NCBI RefSeq assembly: GCF_006363955.1
Contig: NZ_CP040948.1
Coordinates: 620,001-684,000, forward strand
Direction of reading: 5' to 3'
From: Methylophilus medardicus
Lineage (GTDB): Bacteria; Pseudomonadota; Gammaproteobacteria; Burkholderiales; Methylophilaceae
DNA length: 64,000 nucleotides
Positions within the stretch are counted from its first letter, which is position 1. The number at the start of each line of letters is the position of its first letter. The position numbers and the translations under genes are program-made. The notes beneath the pieces were generated by a model, which was not told where the DNA came from, did no database searches, and saw only the letters and a list, made by a program, of their open reading frames with translations. Shown here in pieces: positions 34,916 through 47,186 of the stretch.

Positions 34916-35359
34916 TTACTCTACGCGTTTCCACAATTGTGAGCGGCCTAGTAAAGAAAAACCGATAAAACCACGTACTTCTAACTCGTTACCATTGCCG
35001 CTCAAAGTCATTTTACATTTGTAAGTTTTGCCGTTTTCAGGGTCTAAGATCTCGCCGTTTTCATATACCGTGCCGGCGTTGCTTTTCTTAAGATGTTTGG
35101 CAATGGTCATACCAACAATTTTCTGGCCTTTGCGTTCATCCGTGCATTTGTCGCAGACGGCATCGCCTGTGTCCGTAGCGAGTAAGCCTTTTTCAACGAT
35201 GGCGCTATATTCGCCCGCATTTTCTACGATGCGGACTAAGGATCGCGGCTTGCCAGTTTTGTCATCGGTGGTTTGCCAGAGCCCGCTTAAATCTGCGGCG
35301 TGGATAGCGAATGGCAACAGCAGTAATACGATGGCTAGCATTTTTTGGCAGTGTCGCAT
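34916..35359 (-). CDS. Exported DUF2147 protein
   Basis: 147 residues with a signal peptide ending at HAA. The mature part shows the DUF2147 pattern: LSGLWQTTDDKTGKPRSLVRI, a CDKC motif (about 69-72), GMTIAKHLKK, GEILDPENGKTYKCKMTL and LEVRGFIGFSLLGRSQLW. DUF2147 proteins are periplasmic beta-barrel-like folds of unknown function. GGAG precedes ATG 35359 by seven bases. It follows ubiB by 12 bases and may be read from the ubi operon. Confidence 0.88.
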   Translation of the reverse strand: MRHCQKMLAIVLLLLPFAIHAADLSGLWQTTDDKTGKPRSLVRIVENAGEYSAIVEKGLLATDTGDAVCDKCTDERKGQKIVGMTIAKHLKKSNAGTVYENGEILDPENGKTYKCKMTLSGNGNELEVRGFIGFSLLGRSQLWKRVE

Positions 35360-35371
35360 GGTTGGTCTCCA

Positions 35372-36919
35372 TTAGTGGTTGAACAGCAAGAACAAGCTCG
35401 CAAATTGTAAGGTTAGCAGCACTACGATCGCAGCGGTGGCCCATTTTTGCCAACTGGCTTGTTTGGCTTGGGTGCTGAGTAGGGTCTCGATGCGGCTTTG
35501 TTGTTTGCTGACCTCGGTCTGCGTGCGCAGATATTGTTCAAATACACGTGGCATTTCAGCGGCATGGGTCAGAATATAAGGTAATTCTCGTTTGGCCGAC
35601 TTTAGCAGGCTACGCCAGCCGATTTGTTCGCTCATCCAGCGCTTAAGAAAAGGTTTTGCGCTCTGCCACAAGTCAATATTCGGATCGAGTTCGCGGCCCA
35701 ATCCCTCGATGTTCAGTAGGGTTTTTTGCAGCATGATGAGCTGCGGCTGAATATTCACACCAAAGCGGCGCGACATCTGAAACAGGCTAAGCAAGGTGCG
35801 ACCAAACGAAATGTCTTTGAGTGGTTTTTCAAAAATCGGCTCGCAGATGGCACGTACAGCGGTTTCTAGCGCTTCGACACTGGTGTCAGCAGGCACCCAA
35901 CCAGATTCAATATGCGCCACGGCCACATCACGATAGTCTCGATTAAAGAAGGCCAGAAAGTTACGCGCTAAATAGTACTGGTCGGTGGGGCTCAGGCTAC
36001 CCATGATGCCAAAATCCAGCGCAATAAATTTCCCTTTATCCGGGCCATCAATAACGACTTGTATATTGCCAGGGTGCATATCGGCATGAAAAAAACCATC
36101 GCGAAACACCTGGGTAAAAAAGATTTCAACCCCTTCGTGGGCCAGTTGCGTCATGTTGATGCCGTGCCCTTTTAAGCGCTCTATCTCGCGAACCGGGATA
36201 CCAAACATGCGCTGCATGGTCATGACTTGGCTAAAAGAGTAATCCCAATAAATCGTTGGCACCAGTAGACTACGATCGCTGAAATTGCGACCCAGCTGCG
36301 CACATTGCGCGGCCTCTAAGGTTAAATCCAACTCGTGTTCGGTATGGCGGGCAAACTCATCGACAATTTCGTCTGGTTTTAAACGGCGACCTTCACTGGA
36401 CAATTTTTTGACCCACCAAGCCAGCGTGCGCAACAGGGCAATGTCGCGGTGAATAATGTCAGCGATACCGGGACGCAGCACCTTAACGGCCACCAGCTCG
36501 CCGCTATGCAGCGTCGCAAAATGTACTTGTGCAACCGAGGCGCTCGCCACAGGCGTCGGGTTGAATTCAGCATAAATCTTGCTCAACGGCGCCTCAAATG
36601 CTGCCTGAATAATCGATTCGACTTCTGCGTAAGGGAATGGGGGCACTTGGTCTTGCAGCTTTACCAGTTCGTCCGCCACATCAGGGGCCAATAAGTCCCG
36701 CCGGGTAGACAGCATCTGGCCAAACTTGACGAAAATGGGGCCCAGTCTTTCGAGTGCGAGGCGTAAACGCACAGCGCGATGCTCTGGGGTATAGCGCCAG
36801 AATAGCAGTAGGTTTAGAACGCGATAAGCGACACCGGGATGGTCATTGCGGACAAAGAAAATGTCCAGACGGTACCAAATCAGCACGCCGATAATATGAA
36901 AAAAACGTAACCAATGCAT
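35372..36919 (-). CDS. ubiB: Ubiquinone biosynthesis ATPase/kinase-like protein UbiB
   Basis: 515 residues. The KxGQ motif KFGQMLSTRRDLL (about 67), the Ala-rich loop ASASVAQVH in place of a glycine loop, VKVLRPGI, EHELDLTLEA, HADMHPGNI and ALDFGIMG are intact. Two membrane segments lie at the C-terminus (TAAIVVLLTLQFASLFLL). UbiB is the ADCK-family ATPase that helps extract ubiquinone precursors from the membrane. It follows ubiJ by five bases. Confidence 0.95.
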   Translation of the reverse strand: MHWLRFFHIIGVLIWYRLDIFFVRNDHPGVAYRVLNLLLFWRYTPEHRAVRLRLALERLGPIFVKFGQMLSTRRDLLAPDVADELVKLQDQVPPFPYAEVESIIQAAFEAPLSKIYAEFNPTPVASASVAQVHFATLHSGELVAVKVLRPGIADIIHRDIALLRTLAWWVKKLSSEGRRLKPDEIVDEFARHTEHELDLTLEAAQCAQLGRNFSDRSLLVPTIYWDYSFSQVMTMQRMFGIPVREIERLKGHGINMTQLAHEGVEIFFTQVFRDGFFHADMHPGNIQVVIDGPDKGKFIALDFGIMGSLSPTDQYYLARNFLAFFNRDYRDVAVAHIESGWVPADTSVEALETAVRAICEPIFEKPLKDISFGRTLLSLFQMSRRFGVNIQPQLIMLQKTLLNIEGLGRELDPNIDLWQSAKPFLKRWMSEQIGWRSLLKSAKRELPYILTHAAEMPRVFEQYLRTQTEVSKQQSRIETLLSTQAKQASWQKWATAAIVVLLTLQFASLFLLFNH

Positions 36920-36924
36920 TGTGA

Positions 36925-37512
36925 CTAACTTTCGAGAGAGGAGGCGGCAAGGAGCTTGTCGACGCGTTGTTGCAGTCTGTCCGTGTCTTCGCGCAGTTGG
37001 TCAACAGATCGGTTGAATTGTTCAATACGGGTTTTTTTGGCAAGAATAGGTTGTTCTTCTTGCCAATATTCCACCAGCATTTCGCTCAGGTTTTTTGCCT
37101 GACTTTGCCAGCGGTGTAGTTTCTCTTGACTCATTTGCACCACTTGATAAGCCGCAATATCGCCAACCACTTTGCTCAGATCGTCTTCAATATCCCAGCG
37201 CACCGCCGCTAAAATTTTACCGACCTCCATGCCAAGCGTGGTATCGCCGTCGATTTTGATCAGACTATGTGCCAAAGGGTCTTTGCGTAGCAAGCGCATG
37301 GCCAGACTCGGCGGCAAGTGAATAGTGGCATCTGCTTGTGCCGCATCACCGGCAACCGCGAGCGTGCCATCATTTAAAATCGTCAGCATGGTTTGTGCGA
37401 CTTTAAAATCCAGCAACACCTGCTTGTGGGCGTGAGGCTGCAACAAGGGCGCGGTCCAGCTGTTTTGCTGCATAAGGTGTTGCAGCACGAATTGAATCAA
37501 TGGTTTAAACAT
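36925..37512 (-). CDS. ubiJ: Ubiquinone biosynthesis accessory factor UbiJ
   Basis: 195 residues with an N-terminal SCP2 lipid-binding domain (about 10-115: QVLLDFKVAQTMLTILNDG, ATIHLPPSLAMRLL, SLIKIDGDTTLGMEVGKIL) and a C-terminal coiled coil (VDQLREDTDRLQQRVDKLL). UbiJ scaffolds the soluble Ubi complex with UbiK. The ubiE-ubiJ-ubiB order is the usual one. Confidence 0.92.
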   Translation of the reverse strand: MFKPLIQFVLQHLMQQNSWTAPLLQPHAHKQVLLDFKVAQTMLTILNDGTLAVAGDAAQADATIHLPPSLAMRLLRKDPLAHSLIKIDGDTTLGMEVGKILAAVRWDIEDDLSKVVGDIAAYQVVQMSQEKLHRWQSQAKNLSEMLVEYWQEEQPILAKKTRIEQFNRSVDQLREDTDRLQQRVDKLLAASSLES

Positions 37513-37516
37513 GGCT

Positions 37517-38284
37517 TTAAATTTTGATGCCTTTGTGTAATGCCACCACGCCAGCGGTCAGGTTGTAGTAATCCACCTTGCCAAAGCCTGCGTCATGCAT
37601 CATTTGTTTGAGCGTTTCTTGGTCTGGGTGCATCCGTATGCTCTCTGCCAGATAACGATAGCTGGGCTCATCGTTTGCAATCCACTTGCCAAACTTGGGC
37701 AGTAGTTTGAATGAATAGGTGTCGTAAAGCTTTTCTAACGGTTGCCACACCTTAGAGAACTCAAGCACCAGCAAACGCCCACCCGGTTTCAGCACGCGCT
37801 GCATTTCGCGCAAGGCGACTTCTTTATGCGTCATATTGCGCAGTCCAAAGGCCACGATTACGCAATCGAAGCTTTCATCTGCAAATGGCAAGTGTTCGGC
37901 GTTACATTGGGTAGCGGGGATGTTCAATCCAGCATCAATCATGCGGTCACGGCCTACGCCAAGCATGGAGGCGTTAATGTCAGTCAACATCACAGTACCG
38001 GGATTCACCGCGGCTTGTGTGCCTACTTTTTTGGCAAATAAGCGGGAGAGGTCACCACTGCCACCCGCAATATCCAGTACCTGATCGCCTTGGCCGACAC
38101 CGCTGACATCGACGGCAAAACGCTTCCACAAACGATGCATGCCTGCCGACATCACATCGTTCATGATGTCGTATTTTTGTGCGACCGAATGAAACACTTC
38201 GCCGACTTTTTGTTGTTTGTCGGCTTCGGCAACGGTATCAAAGCCAAAATGGGTGGTTTTTTTCTGTTCAGTGTTTTGCTGCAT
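37517..38284 (-). CDS. ubiE: Ubiquinone/menaquinone C-methyltransferase
   Basis: 255 residues from ATG 38284, with AAGGA eight bases upstream; a 50-codon longer reading has no support. Motifs: [29 protein letters not shown], the SAM loop [36 protein letters not shown] and the C-terminal [12 protein letters not shown]. It C-methylates the benzoquinol ring. Its start lies inside the end of the DUF971 gene (17-base overlap). Confidence 0.96.
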   Translation of the reverse strand: MQQNTEQKKTTHFGFDTVAEADKQQKVGEVFHSVAQKYDIMNDVMSAGMHRLWKRFAVDVSGVGQGDQVLDIAGGSGDLSRLFAKKVGTQAAVNPGTVMLTDINASMLGVGRDRMIDAGLNIPATQCNAEHLPFADESFDCVIVAFGLRNMTHKEVALREMQRVLKPGGRLLVLEFSKVWQPLEKLYDTYSFKLLPKFGKWIANDEPSYRYLAESIRMHPDQETLKQMMHDAGFGKVDYYNLTAGVVALHKGIKI

Positions 38285-38663
38285 GTGTTGGTTCCTTGCG
38301 CGTATGGCCAGCCATCGACAGTTTGCTGATGTAGTCTTGCCACAAACTCTCATAGTGTTGTGCCAGATAGTACAAATAATCCCATGAATATAGGCCCGTA
38401 TCATGACCATCATCGAAGAACAATTTGATGGCATATCTGCCTACCGGTTCAATTTGGCTGATATTCACATTCTCTTTGTCTAGTTGCAGCACTTCTTGGC
38501 CGGCGCCGTGGCCACGGACCTCGGCCGAGGGCGAGTAAACGCGCAAAAATTCGCACGACAACATACACTCTGTATGGTTATCGAAGTGCACTTCGAGCAA
38601 ACGTGAAGCCTGATGCAACTGGATCAGGGTGGGGGTAGGACAATCGGGGTGAAGACCGCTCAT
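38268..38663 (-). CDS. DUF971 protein (gamma-butyrobetaine-hydroxylase-like N-domain)
   Basis: 131 residues: [58 protein letters not shown] and [14 protein letters not shown] are typical of DUF971. This small domain is widely found before ubiE in betaproteobacteria and also near Fe-S genes (ApbC/Mrp). Its role is not established. It is the first gene of the ubi operon here. Confidence 0.88.
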   Translation of the reverse strand: MSGLHPDCPTPTLIQLHQASRLLEVHFDNHTECMLSCEFLRVYSPSAEVRGHGAGQEVLQLDKENVNISQIEPVGRYAIKLFFDDGHDTGLYSWDYLYYLAQHYESLWQDYISKLSMAGHTRKEPTHAAKH

Positions 38664-38861
38664 AATATTGAAGAAAATAGGGAATATGGTCGATAAAGTG
38701 AGTTACTTGCATCATAGCAGATGCACACAGGCCGCGCATGGTTAGAGACTGTTGCATGTTAGGGTTGATAATTCATTTTATTTGTGAATTAATAGCTATA
38801 CCTACATGATTTATTTGAACTTTTATTATTTCATGATAGATTATTAAAAAAACAGGCAATC

Positions 38862-40853
38862 ATGAATAGGTTACCTTACAATTCTGAAGCAGGTCCTATG
38901 GAAAACAACAGACTGGCACAACAATTTGATTTGTACACGCGATGGCGTCAATCGATTGCTGATGTGTTGGGAGAGTATCGGCGCTGGATGGCCGATAAGC
39001 AGCTCAGCGATGTGCAAATAGAAGAGCGCATACAACAACAACTCAATCGTTTGCGAGAGGATAAACTCACCGTAGCCTTTGTTGCAGAATTCTCACGTGG
39101 CAAATCTGAGCTGATCAATGCGATTTTCTTTTCTGGTTATGGGCATCGCCTGCTTCCGTCTGGCGCCGGCCGCACCACCATGTGTCCCACAGAATTGCGT
39201 TACGACACTGGAAAACCAGTCAGTTTGTCGTTATTGCCGATTGAAACCAATGCCCACCAAATGTCGATCAGCGAGTATCGTCGCACGCCACAGGCTTGGT
39301 CATCTGTAGAGTTTGATGCGCATTCGCGCGAAAGCATGGTCGAGGCTTTTAAAGAGGTCAGCCGTACCCGCCGCGTCACCACCGAAGAAGCGCACTCTTT
39401 GGGCCTGTATGATCCAGACCAGCCAGATGACGCCATGTTGATCGGTCAGGACGGCCTGCTCGAGATTCCTTGCTGGCGTTATGCGGTGATCAATTTTCCA
39501 CATCCTTTGCTCAAACAGGGCTTGGTCATTCTCGATACGCCTGGCTTAAATGCGATTGGCGCTGAACCTGAGTTGACCATGAGCATGTTGCCAAATGCGC
39601 ATGCGGTGCTATTTATTTTAGGCGCGGATACTGGCGTCACCAAGTCGGAAATGGAAGTCTGGCGACGCTACATCAGTGGCGCGCGCTGGAAGCAAAAAGG
39701 TCGCTTAGCGGTACTCAATAAGATTGACGGCCTATGGGATCCGCTGAAAACGGATGACGAGGTTGAAACCGAGCTCTACCGGCAGCTGCAAAGCACGGCC
39801 GAATTGTTGGGCTTGCCACGTGATCAAATCTTACCCACTTCTGCGCAAAAAGGCCTACTCGGCAAGGTAAAAGGCGATCAAGCATTATTGCTCAAAAGCC
39901 GCTTGTTGCAACTCGAGAAAAACCTGTCTGATGAGTTGATCCCGGGCAAGCAGGAGATCGTGCGCGAAAGTATCCAAGGTGAAATCGAGGATATGATGGA
40001 TCAAACGCGCACCACCCTGGATACGCGTTTGCAAAGTGTCGTCGATCAGGCCGATGAATTACGTTGTCTGCAAGGCAAAAACGAAGATGTGATTGCGCAG
40101 ATGATGCGTAAGGTCAAGCAAGATAAAGTCAATTTTGAAGTGGGCTTGCAGCGCTATCAAGCGTTACGCAGTGTGTTTTCAGTGCAGTCTAACCAATTGT
40201 TTCACCATTTAGGTATGCCTGCACTCAAGAGCAAGGTCCGCGAAACTCGGGATGCCATGATGAAGGCCTCGTTTACTAAGACGATGCGGCAGGCCATGGA
40301 TGATTTTTTTAGTGATCTCAAACGGCGCATGATGGATGCCGACGTGCATGTGCACGAAATCAAGAAAATGATGGAGGCCATGTATGAGAAGTTTTCACAA
40401 GAACATGGTCTAGTGCAAAAAGCGCCGCCGCCTTTTTCAACCTCGCGTTATTTAAAAGCACTCAATAAACTCGAAACCATTTACCGCGATCAGTTCAACA
40501 CTACCTTCAATATGATCGCGCATGAAAAGTTGACGCTCACCAGCAAGTTTTTTGAAACCTTAGCCAGTCACGTCATTTTGGAATACGAAGCGGCCAATCG
40601 TGACACTGAAAGCTGGTTGAAAGCGGTGATCGCGCCGATGGAGAGCCAGATGCGCGAGCACCATGTGCAACTCAAACGCCGGGTTGAAAGCATCAAACGG
40701 ATTTACCAGGCGACGGATACACTAGAAGAGCGCATTGCCGATTTAGAGCAGGTCGAGTTATCGATCCGTCAGCAGCTTGCTGAACTAGATCAGCTTAACC
40801 GCAAGGCGATGTTTACGTTGGCGCATGAAGAAGTCATTGTGCAAGCGGCCTAA
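38862..40853 (+). CDS. Dynamin-like GTPase
   Basis: 663 residues. The GTPase domain has G1 AEFSRGKSELINA (about 75), G2 in GRTTMCPTEL, G3 LDTPGLNAIG and G4 LNKIDGLWD. It is followed by a long helical stalk (about 380-650) with the coiled-coil end VELSIRQQLAELDQLNRK. No transmembrane segment is clear. Bacterial dynamin-like proteins bind and remodel membranes; such single-gene forms are common in betaproteobacteria. ATG 38862 has AGG six bases upstream; ATG 38898 is a possible alternative. Monocistronic, closed by a terminator. Confidence 0.85.
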   Translation: MNRLPYNSEAGPMENNRLAQQFDLYTRWRQSIADVLGEYRRWMADKQLSDVQIEERIQQQLNRLREDKLTVAFVAEFSRGKSELINAIFFSGYGHRLLPSGAGRTTMCPTELRYDTGKPVSLSLLPIETNAHQMSISEYRRTPQAWSSVEFDAHSRESMVEAFKEVSRTRRVTTEEAHSLGLYDPDQPDDAMLIGQDGLLEIPCWRYAVINFPHPLLKQGLVILDTPGLNAIGAEPELTMSMLPNAHAVLFILGADTGVTKSEMEVWRRYISGARWKQKGRLAVLNKIDGLWDPLKTDDEVETELYRQLQSTAELLGLPRDQILPTSAQKGLLGKVKGDQALLLKSRLLQLEKNLSDELIPGKQEIVRESIQGEIEDMMDQTRTTLDTRLQSVVDQADELRCLQGKNEDVIAQMMRKVKQDKVNFEVGLQRYQALRSVFSVQSNQLFHHLGMPALKSKVRETRDAMMKASFTKTMRQAMDDFFSDLKRRMMDADVHVHEIKKMMEAMYEKFSQEHGLVQKAPPPFSTSRYLKALNKLETIYRDQFNTTFNMIAHEKLTLTSKFFETLASHVILEYEAANRDTESWLKAVIAPMESQMREHHVQLKRRVESIKRIYQATDTLEERIADLEQVELSIRQQLAELDQLNRKAMFTLAHEEVIVQAA

Positions 40854-40876
40854 TAAAAAATAGACGCCATGAAATT

Positions 40877-40902
40877 AAAACGGGTGCATTTGCACCCGTT
40901 TT
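40877..40902 (+). terminator. Bidirectional terminator between the dynamin-like gene and rpoH
   Basis: Arms AAAACGGGTGCA and TGCACCCGTTTT with two loop bases; U tract in both directions between two convergent genes. Confidence 0.9.
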
Positions 40903-40903
40903 T

Positions 40904-41776
40904 TTATTTGCTTTCTAACATGAAGCTTTTTATTTTTTGCATCGCTTTTTGTTCAATCTGGCGAATACGCTCTGCAGACACATTAAATTCAGCAGCGAGC
41001 TCATGCAGCGTAGAAGTACCGCTCTCGGTTAACCAGCGCGCTTGCAATACGCGGCGGCTACGATCATCCAACTGTTGCAAAGCCATGCTCAAGCCTTCTG
41101 TTTGCAAATGCTCGTTTTGCAAGTTTTCGAGCAGCGTGGAGGGCTCTGGACCTTCGTCCTCTAAAAATGCGATTGGGCTGTAAACTTCTTCGCCATCATC
41201 ATCGACTTGCGCGTCTAACGAGATCTCCTGACCGTTCAGGCGATACTCCATCTCGGTCACTTCTTCCGGTTTGACGTTGAGTTCGGTCGCAATCCGTTGC
41301 ACATCGTCTTGGCTCAGCGATTCAAAGCCTTGCTTCATGCTGCGCAAATTAAAAAATAATTTGCGCTGTGCCTTGGTCGTCGCAGTTTTCACCAAGCGCC
41401 AATTACGCACAATATATTCGTGTATCTCCGCTTTAATCCAATGCATCGCAAAAGAAACCAAGCGCACGCCACGGTCCGGATCAAAGCGCTTTACCGCCTT
41501 CATCAAACCAATATTACCTTCCTGAATCAGGTCGGATTGTGGCAGGCCATAACCGCTGTAACCGCGGGCAATGCTGGCGACCAAACGTAAGTGGGACACA
41601 ATTAATGCCCGTGCGGCTTCAAGATCACCACTTTCTTTCAGTTGGCTGGCATAGCGGTACTCTTCTTCAGGGGTTAGCACTGGAAACTGCTTGATCGTGC
41701 GCAGGTATTTATCCAAGCTGTCCGCGGATGCAACAATAGGTAAAGTTAACGCGTTGATAATAAACTCCTTATTCAA
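40904..41776 (-). CDS. rpoH: RNA polymerase sigma-32 factor
   Basis: Heat-shock sigma factor. Region 2 has SDLIQEGNIGLMKAVKRFDP and SFAMHWIKAEIHEYI; the RpoH box QRKLFFNLR is present; region 4 has STLHELAAEFNVSAERIRQIE. The start is unclear. GTG 41803 falls inside the CIRCE operator and cannot serve if the promoter lies there. TTG 41776 is the only usual codon after it, but it has no ribosome site. AAGGAG at 41770-41765 is followed by ATT (41761) and ATC (41758), three and six bases later, which would give proteins of about 284-285 residues. TTG is given here as a conservative choice. Confidence 0.93.
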   Translation of the reverse strand: MNKEFIINALTLPIVASADSLDKYLRTIKQFPVLTPEEEYRYASQLKESGDLEAARALIVSHLRLVASIARGYSGYGLPQSDLIQEGNIGLMKAVKRFDPDRGVRLVSFAMHWIKAEIHEYIVRNWRLVKTATTKAQRKLFFNLRSMKQGFESLSQDDVQRIATELNVKPEEVTEMEYRLNGQEISLDAQVDDDGEEVYSPIAFLEDEGPEPSTLLENLQNEHLQTEGLSMALQQLDDRSRRVLQARWLTESGTSTLHELAAEFNVSAERIRQIEQKAMQKIKSFMLESK

Positions 41777-41796
41777 AGAAGATAATGTACCTGATT

Positions 41797-41823
41797 TTAG
41801 CACTCAAACTATGAGAGTGCTAG
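41797..41823 (-). promoter_or_regulatory. CIRCE operator (HrcA site) at the rpoH promoter
   Basis: TTAGCACTC, nine bases, GAGTGCTAG: 17 of 18 arm positions match the CIRCE consensus TTAGCACTC-N9-GAGTGCTAA. On the minus strand it overlaps a candidate promoter with -35 TTGAGT, a 17-base spacer and -10 TATCTT. HrcA binding here would repress rpoH at normal temperature and link the two heat-shock circuits. Confidence 0.85.
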
Positions 41824-42303
41824 CCCCAGTAAAAGTTCCAGCAGAAGGGTGTTTGTCCTCCTGATCTCCGCAATGCGTATGACCACTTCCCCGTAAAGCC
41901 TCCGACCATCGCTAAACTAACCCATGGCGCGAGAAATATAGATATCGCTCACTCAATCGCCCCGCGGTTAGGAATTTCCTGTTTGCTCGAGCGTGAATTT
42001 GTCAGACAAACGCCGTAGCCAATAACAGACGGACACCACTTATGCCTTAAGGATTGACACTCTATAATCTGTGCGTATGTTAGGCGTACTGTGTAAACAA
42101 AAGCCGCGTCCTAGCTTGAAATAAGTTTGATGCTTATTGACCAAGAGTCGTCGTATTCGCAATGCAGTTTGGGTGTGGTTGCGGGGCAAAATAAACACAG
42201 CATCCATGACAAATTGTGTTGGATGTTAAATAAAAATTGTCGCGATAATAAATTTATACAACATCATTAATGCAAGAATGTTGATTGAAGGTTGCTCGGT
42301 GTT
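41824..42303. other. Long intergenic leader before the MHYT kinase
   Basis: 480 bases with no coding ORF. TTGACA (42054-42059) with TATGTT 16 bases on (42076-42081) is a candidate promoter; TATAAT at 42063-42068 may form a second one with a weak -35. This would give a 5-prime leader of about 210 bases or a small RNA. Confidence 0.4.
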
Positions 42304-46145
<3,842 letters not shown>

Positions 46146-46149
<4 letters not shown>

Positions 46150-47186
46150 AGGTATTAGTCGTCGATGACAGTCAAATTAACCTGACCTTGTTTTCAGCTT
46201 TGTTGAATAAAATGGAGGATGTCACCCCGGTGACCTTTTTAAATCCGCTTCTGGCGCTGGAATGGTGTGCCGAGCAAGATCCTGATTTGGTCTTGCTGGA
46301 TTACATGATGCCAGAACTCGATGGCTTAGCCTTTTTGGCTCGGTTTCGACAGTTAGCTGGCAAAGAGAGCATTCCAGTCATCATGGTGACTGCGGTGACC
46401 GAGAGAGATATTCGCCATCAAGGCCTTGAAGCTTCTGCCAACGATTTTTTAAACAAGCCTGTTGATAAAGTGGAGTTTCAGGCGCGGGTAAAAAACATGT
46501 TGACCTTGCGGCGTGCCCAAGTCCAACTACTCAACCGCGCAGAATGGTTGGCGGAAGAAGTGAAAAAAGCGACCAAAGAGCTGGTGGAAAGTGAGCATGA
46601 GCTCATTCACCGCTTGTCAAAAGCGGCCGAGTATCGTGACCCTGAAACCGGGGCACATATTTTACGCATGTCCAATTACTCTAAATTGATTGCAAAAAAT
46701 CTCGGCTTACCGGCTGTCGAACAAGAGTTGTTACTTACCGCTGCCCCCATGCATGACATTGGAAAGATCGGCATTCCTGACCAGATATTACTCAAACCGG
46801 GGCGACTGGATGAGAGCGAGTTAGAAGTGATGCGAAAACATGCAGAATATGGCGCAGAGCTATTAAAAAATGCGACCACCGTGCTCACCAAAACGGCGCA
46901 AATTGTGGCCGCAACGCACCATGAAAAATATGATGGTTCGGGTTACCCCAACGGCCTCAAAGGCGATGAGATTCCGCTGTATGGCAGGATTGTTGCGCTG
47001 GCAGATGTGTTCGATGCCTTGACTTCCGTCAGGCCCTACAAAAAGGCTTGGTCGATTGAGGATGCCAAACGCTATGTGGTAGAAAACGCAGGCACGCATT
47101 TTGATCCCAAGTGTGTGGCAGCGTTCTTGGCAGACTGGGACGAAGTGTTGGCAATTAATGCAAAATTTAAAGATGACCATGCGTAG
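46146..47186 (+). CDS. REC-HD-GYP response regulator (RpfG-like)
   Basis: 346 residues: receiver domain (VVDDSQ; phospho-Asp52 in LLDYMMPELDG; Lys in NKPVD), a linker helix, and HD-GYP with SKAAEYRDPETGAHILRMSNY, MHDIGKIGIPD, THHEKYDGSGYPNGLKG and ALADVFDALTS. All catalytic residues are present, so it should hydrolyse c-di-GMP when phosphorylated. It overlaps the kinase gene by four bases and is the natural output of that relay. Confidence 0.95.

Noticed and set aside
41801-41803. GTG as rpoH start
   Set aside because: It lies within the CIRCE operator and ahead of the probable transcription start, and it has no ribosome site.
42054-42068. TTGACA and TATAAT as one promoter
   Set aside because: Only three bases separate them; each could only work with another partner box.
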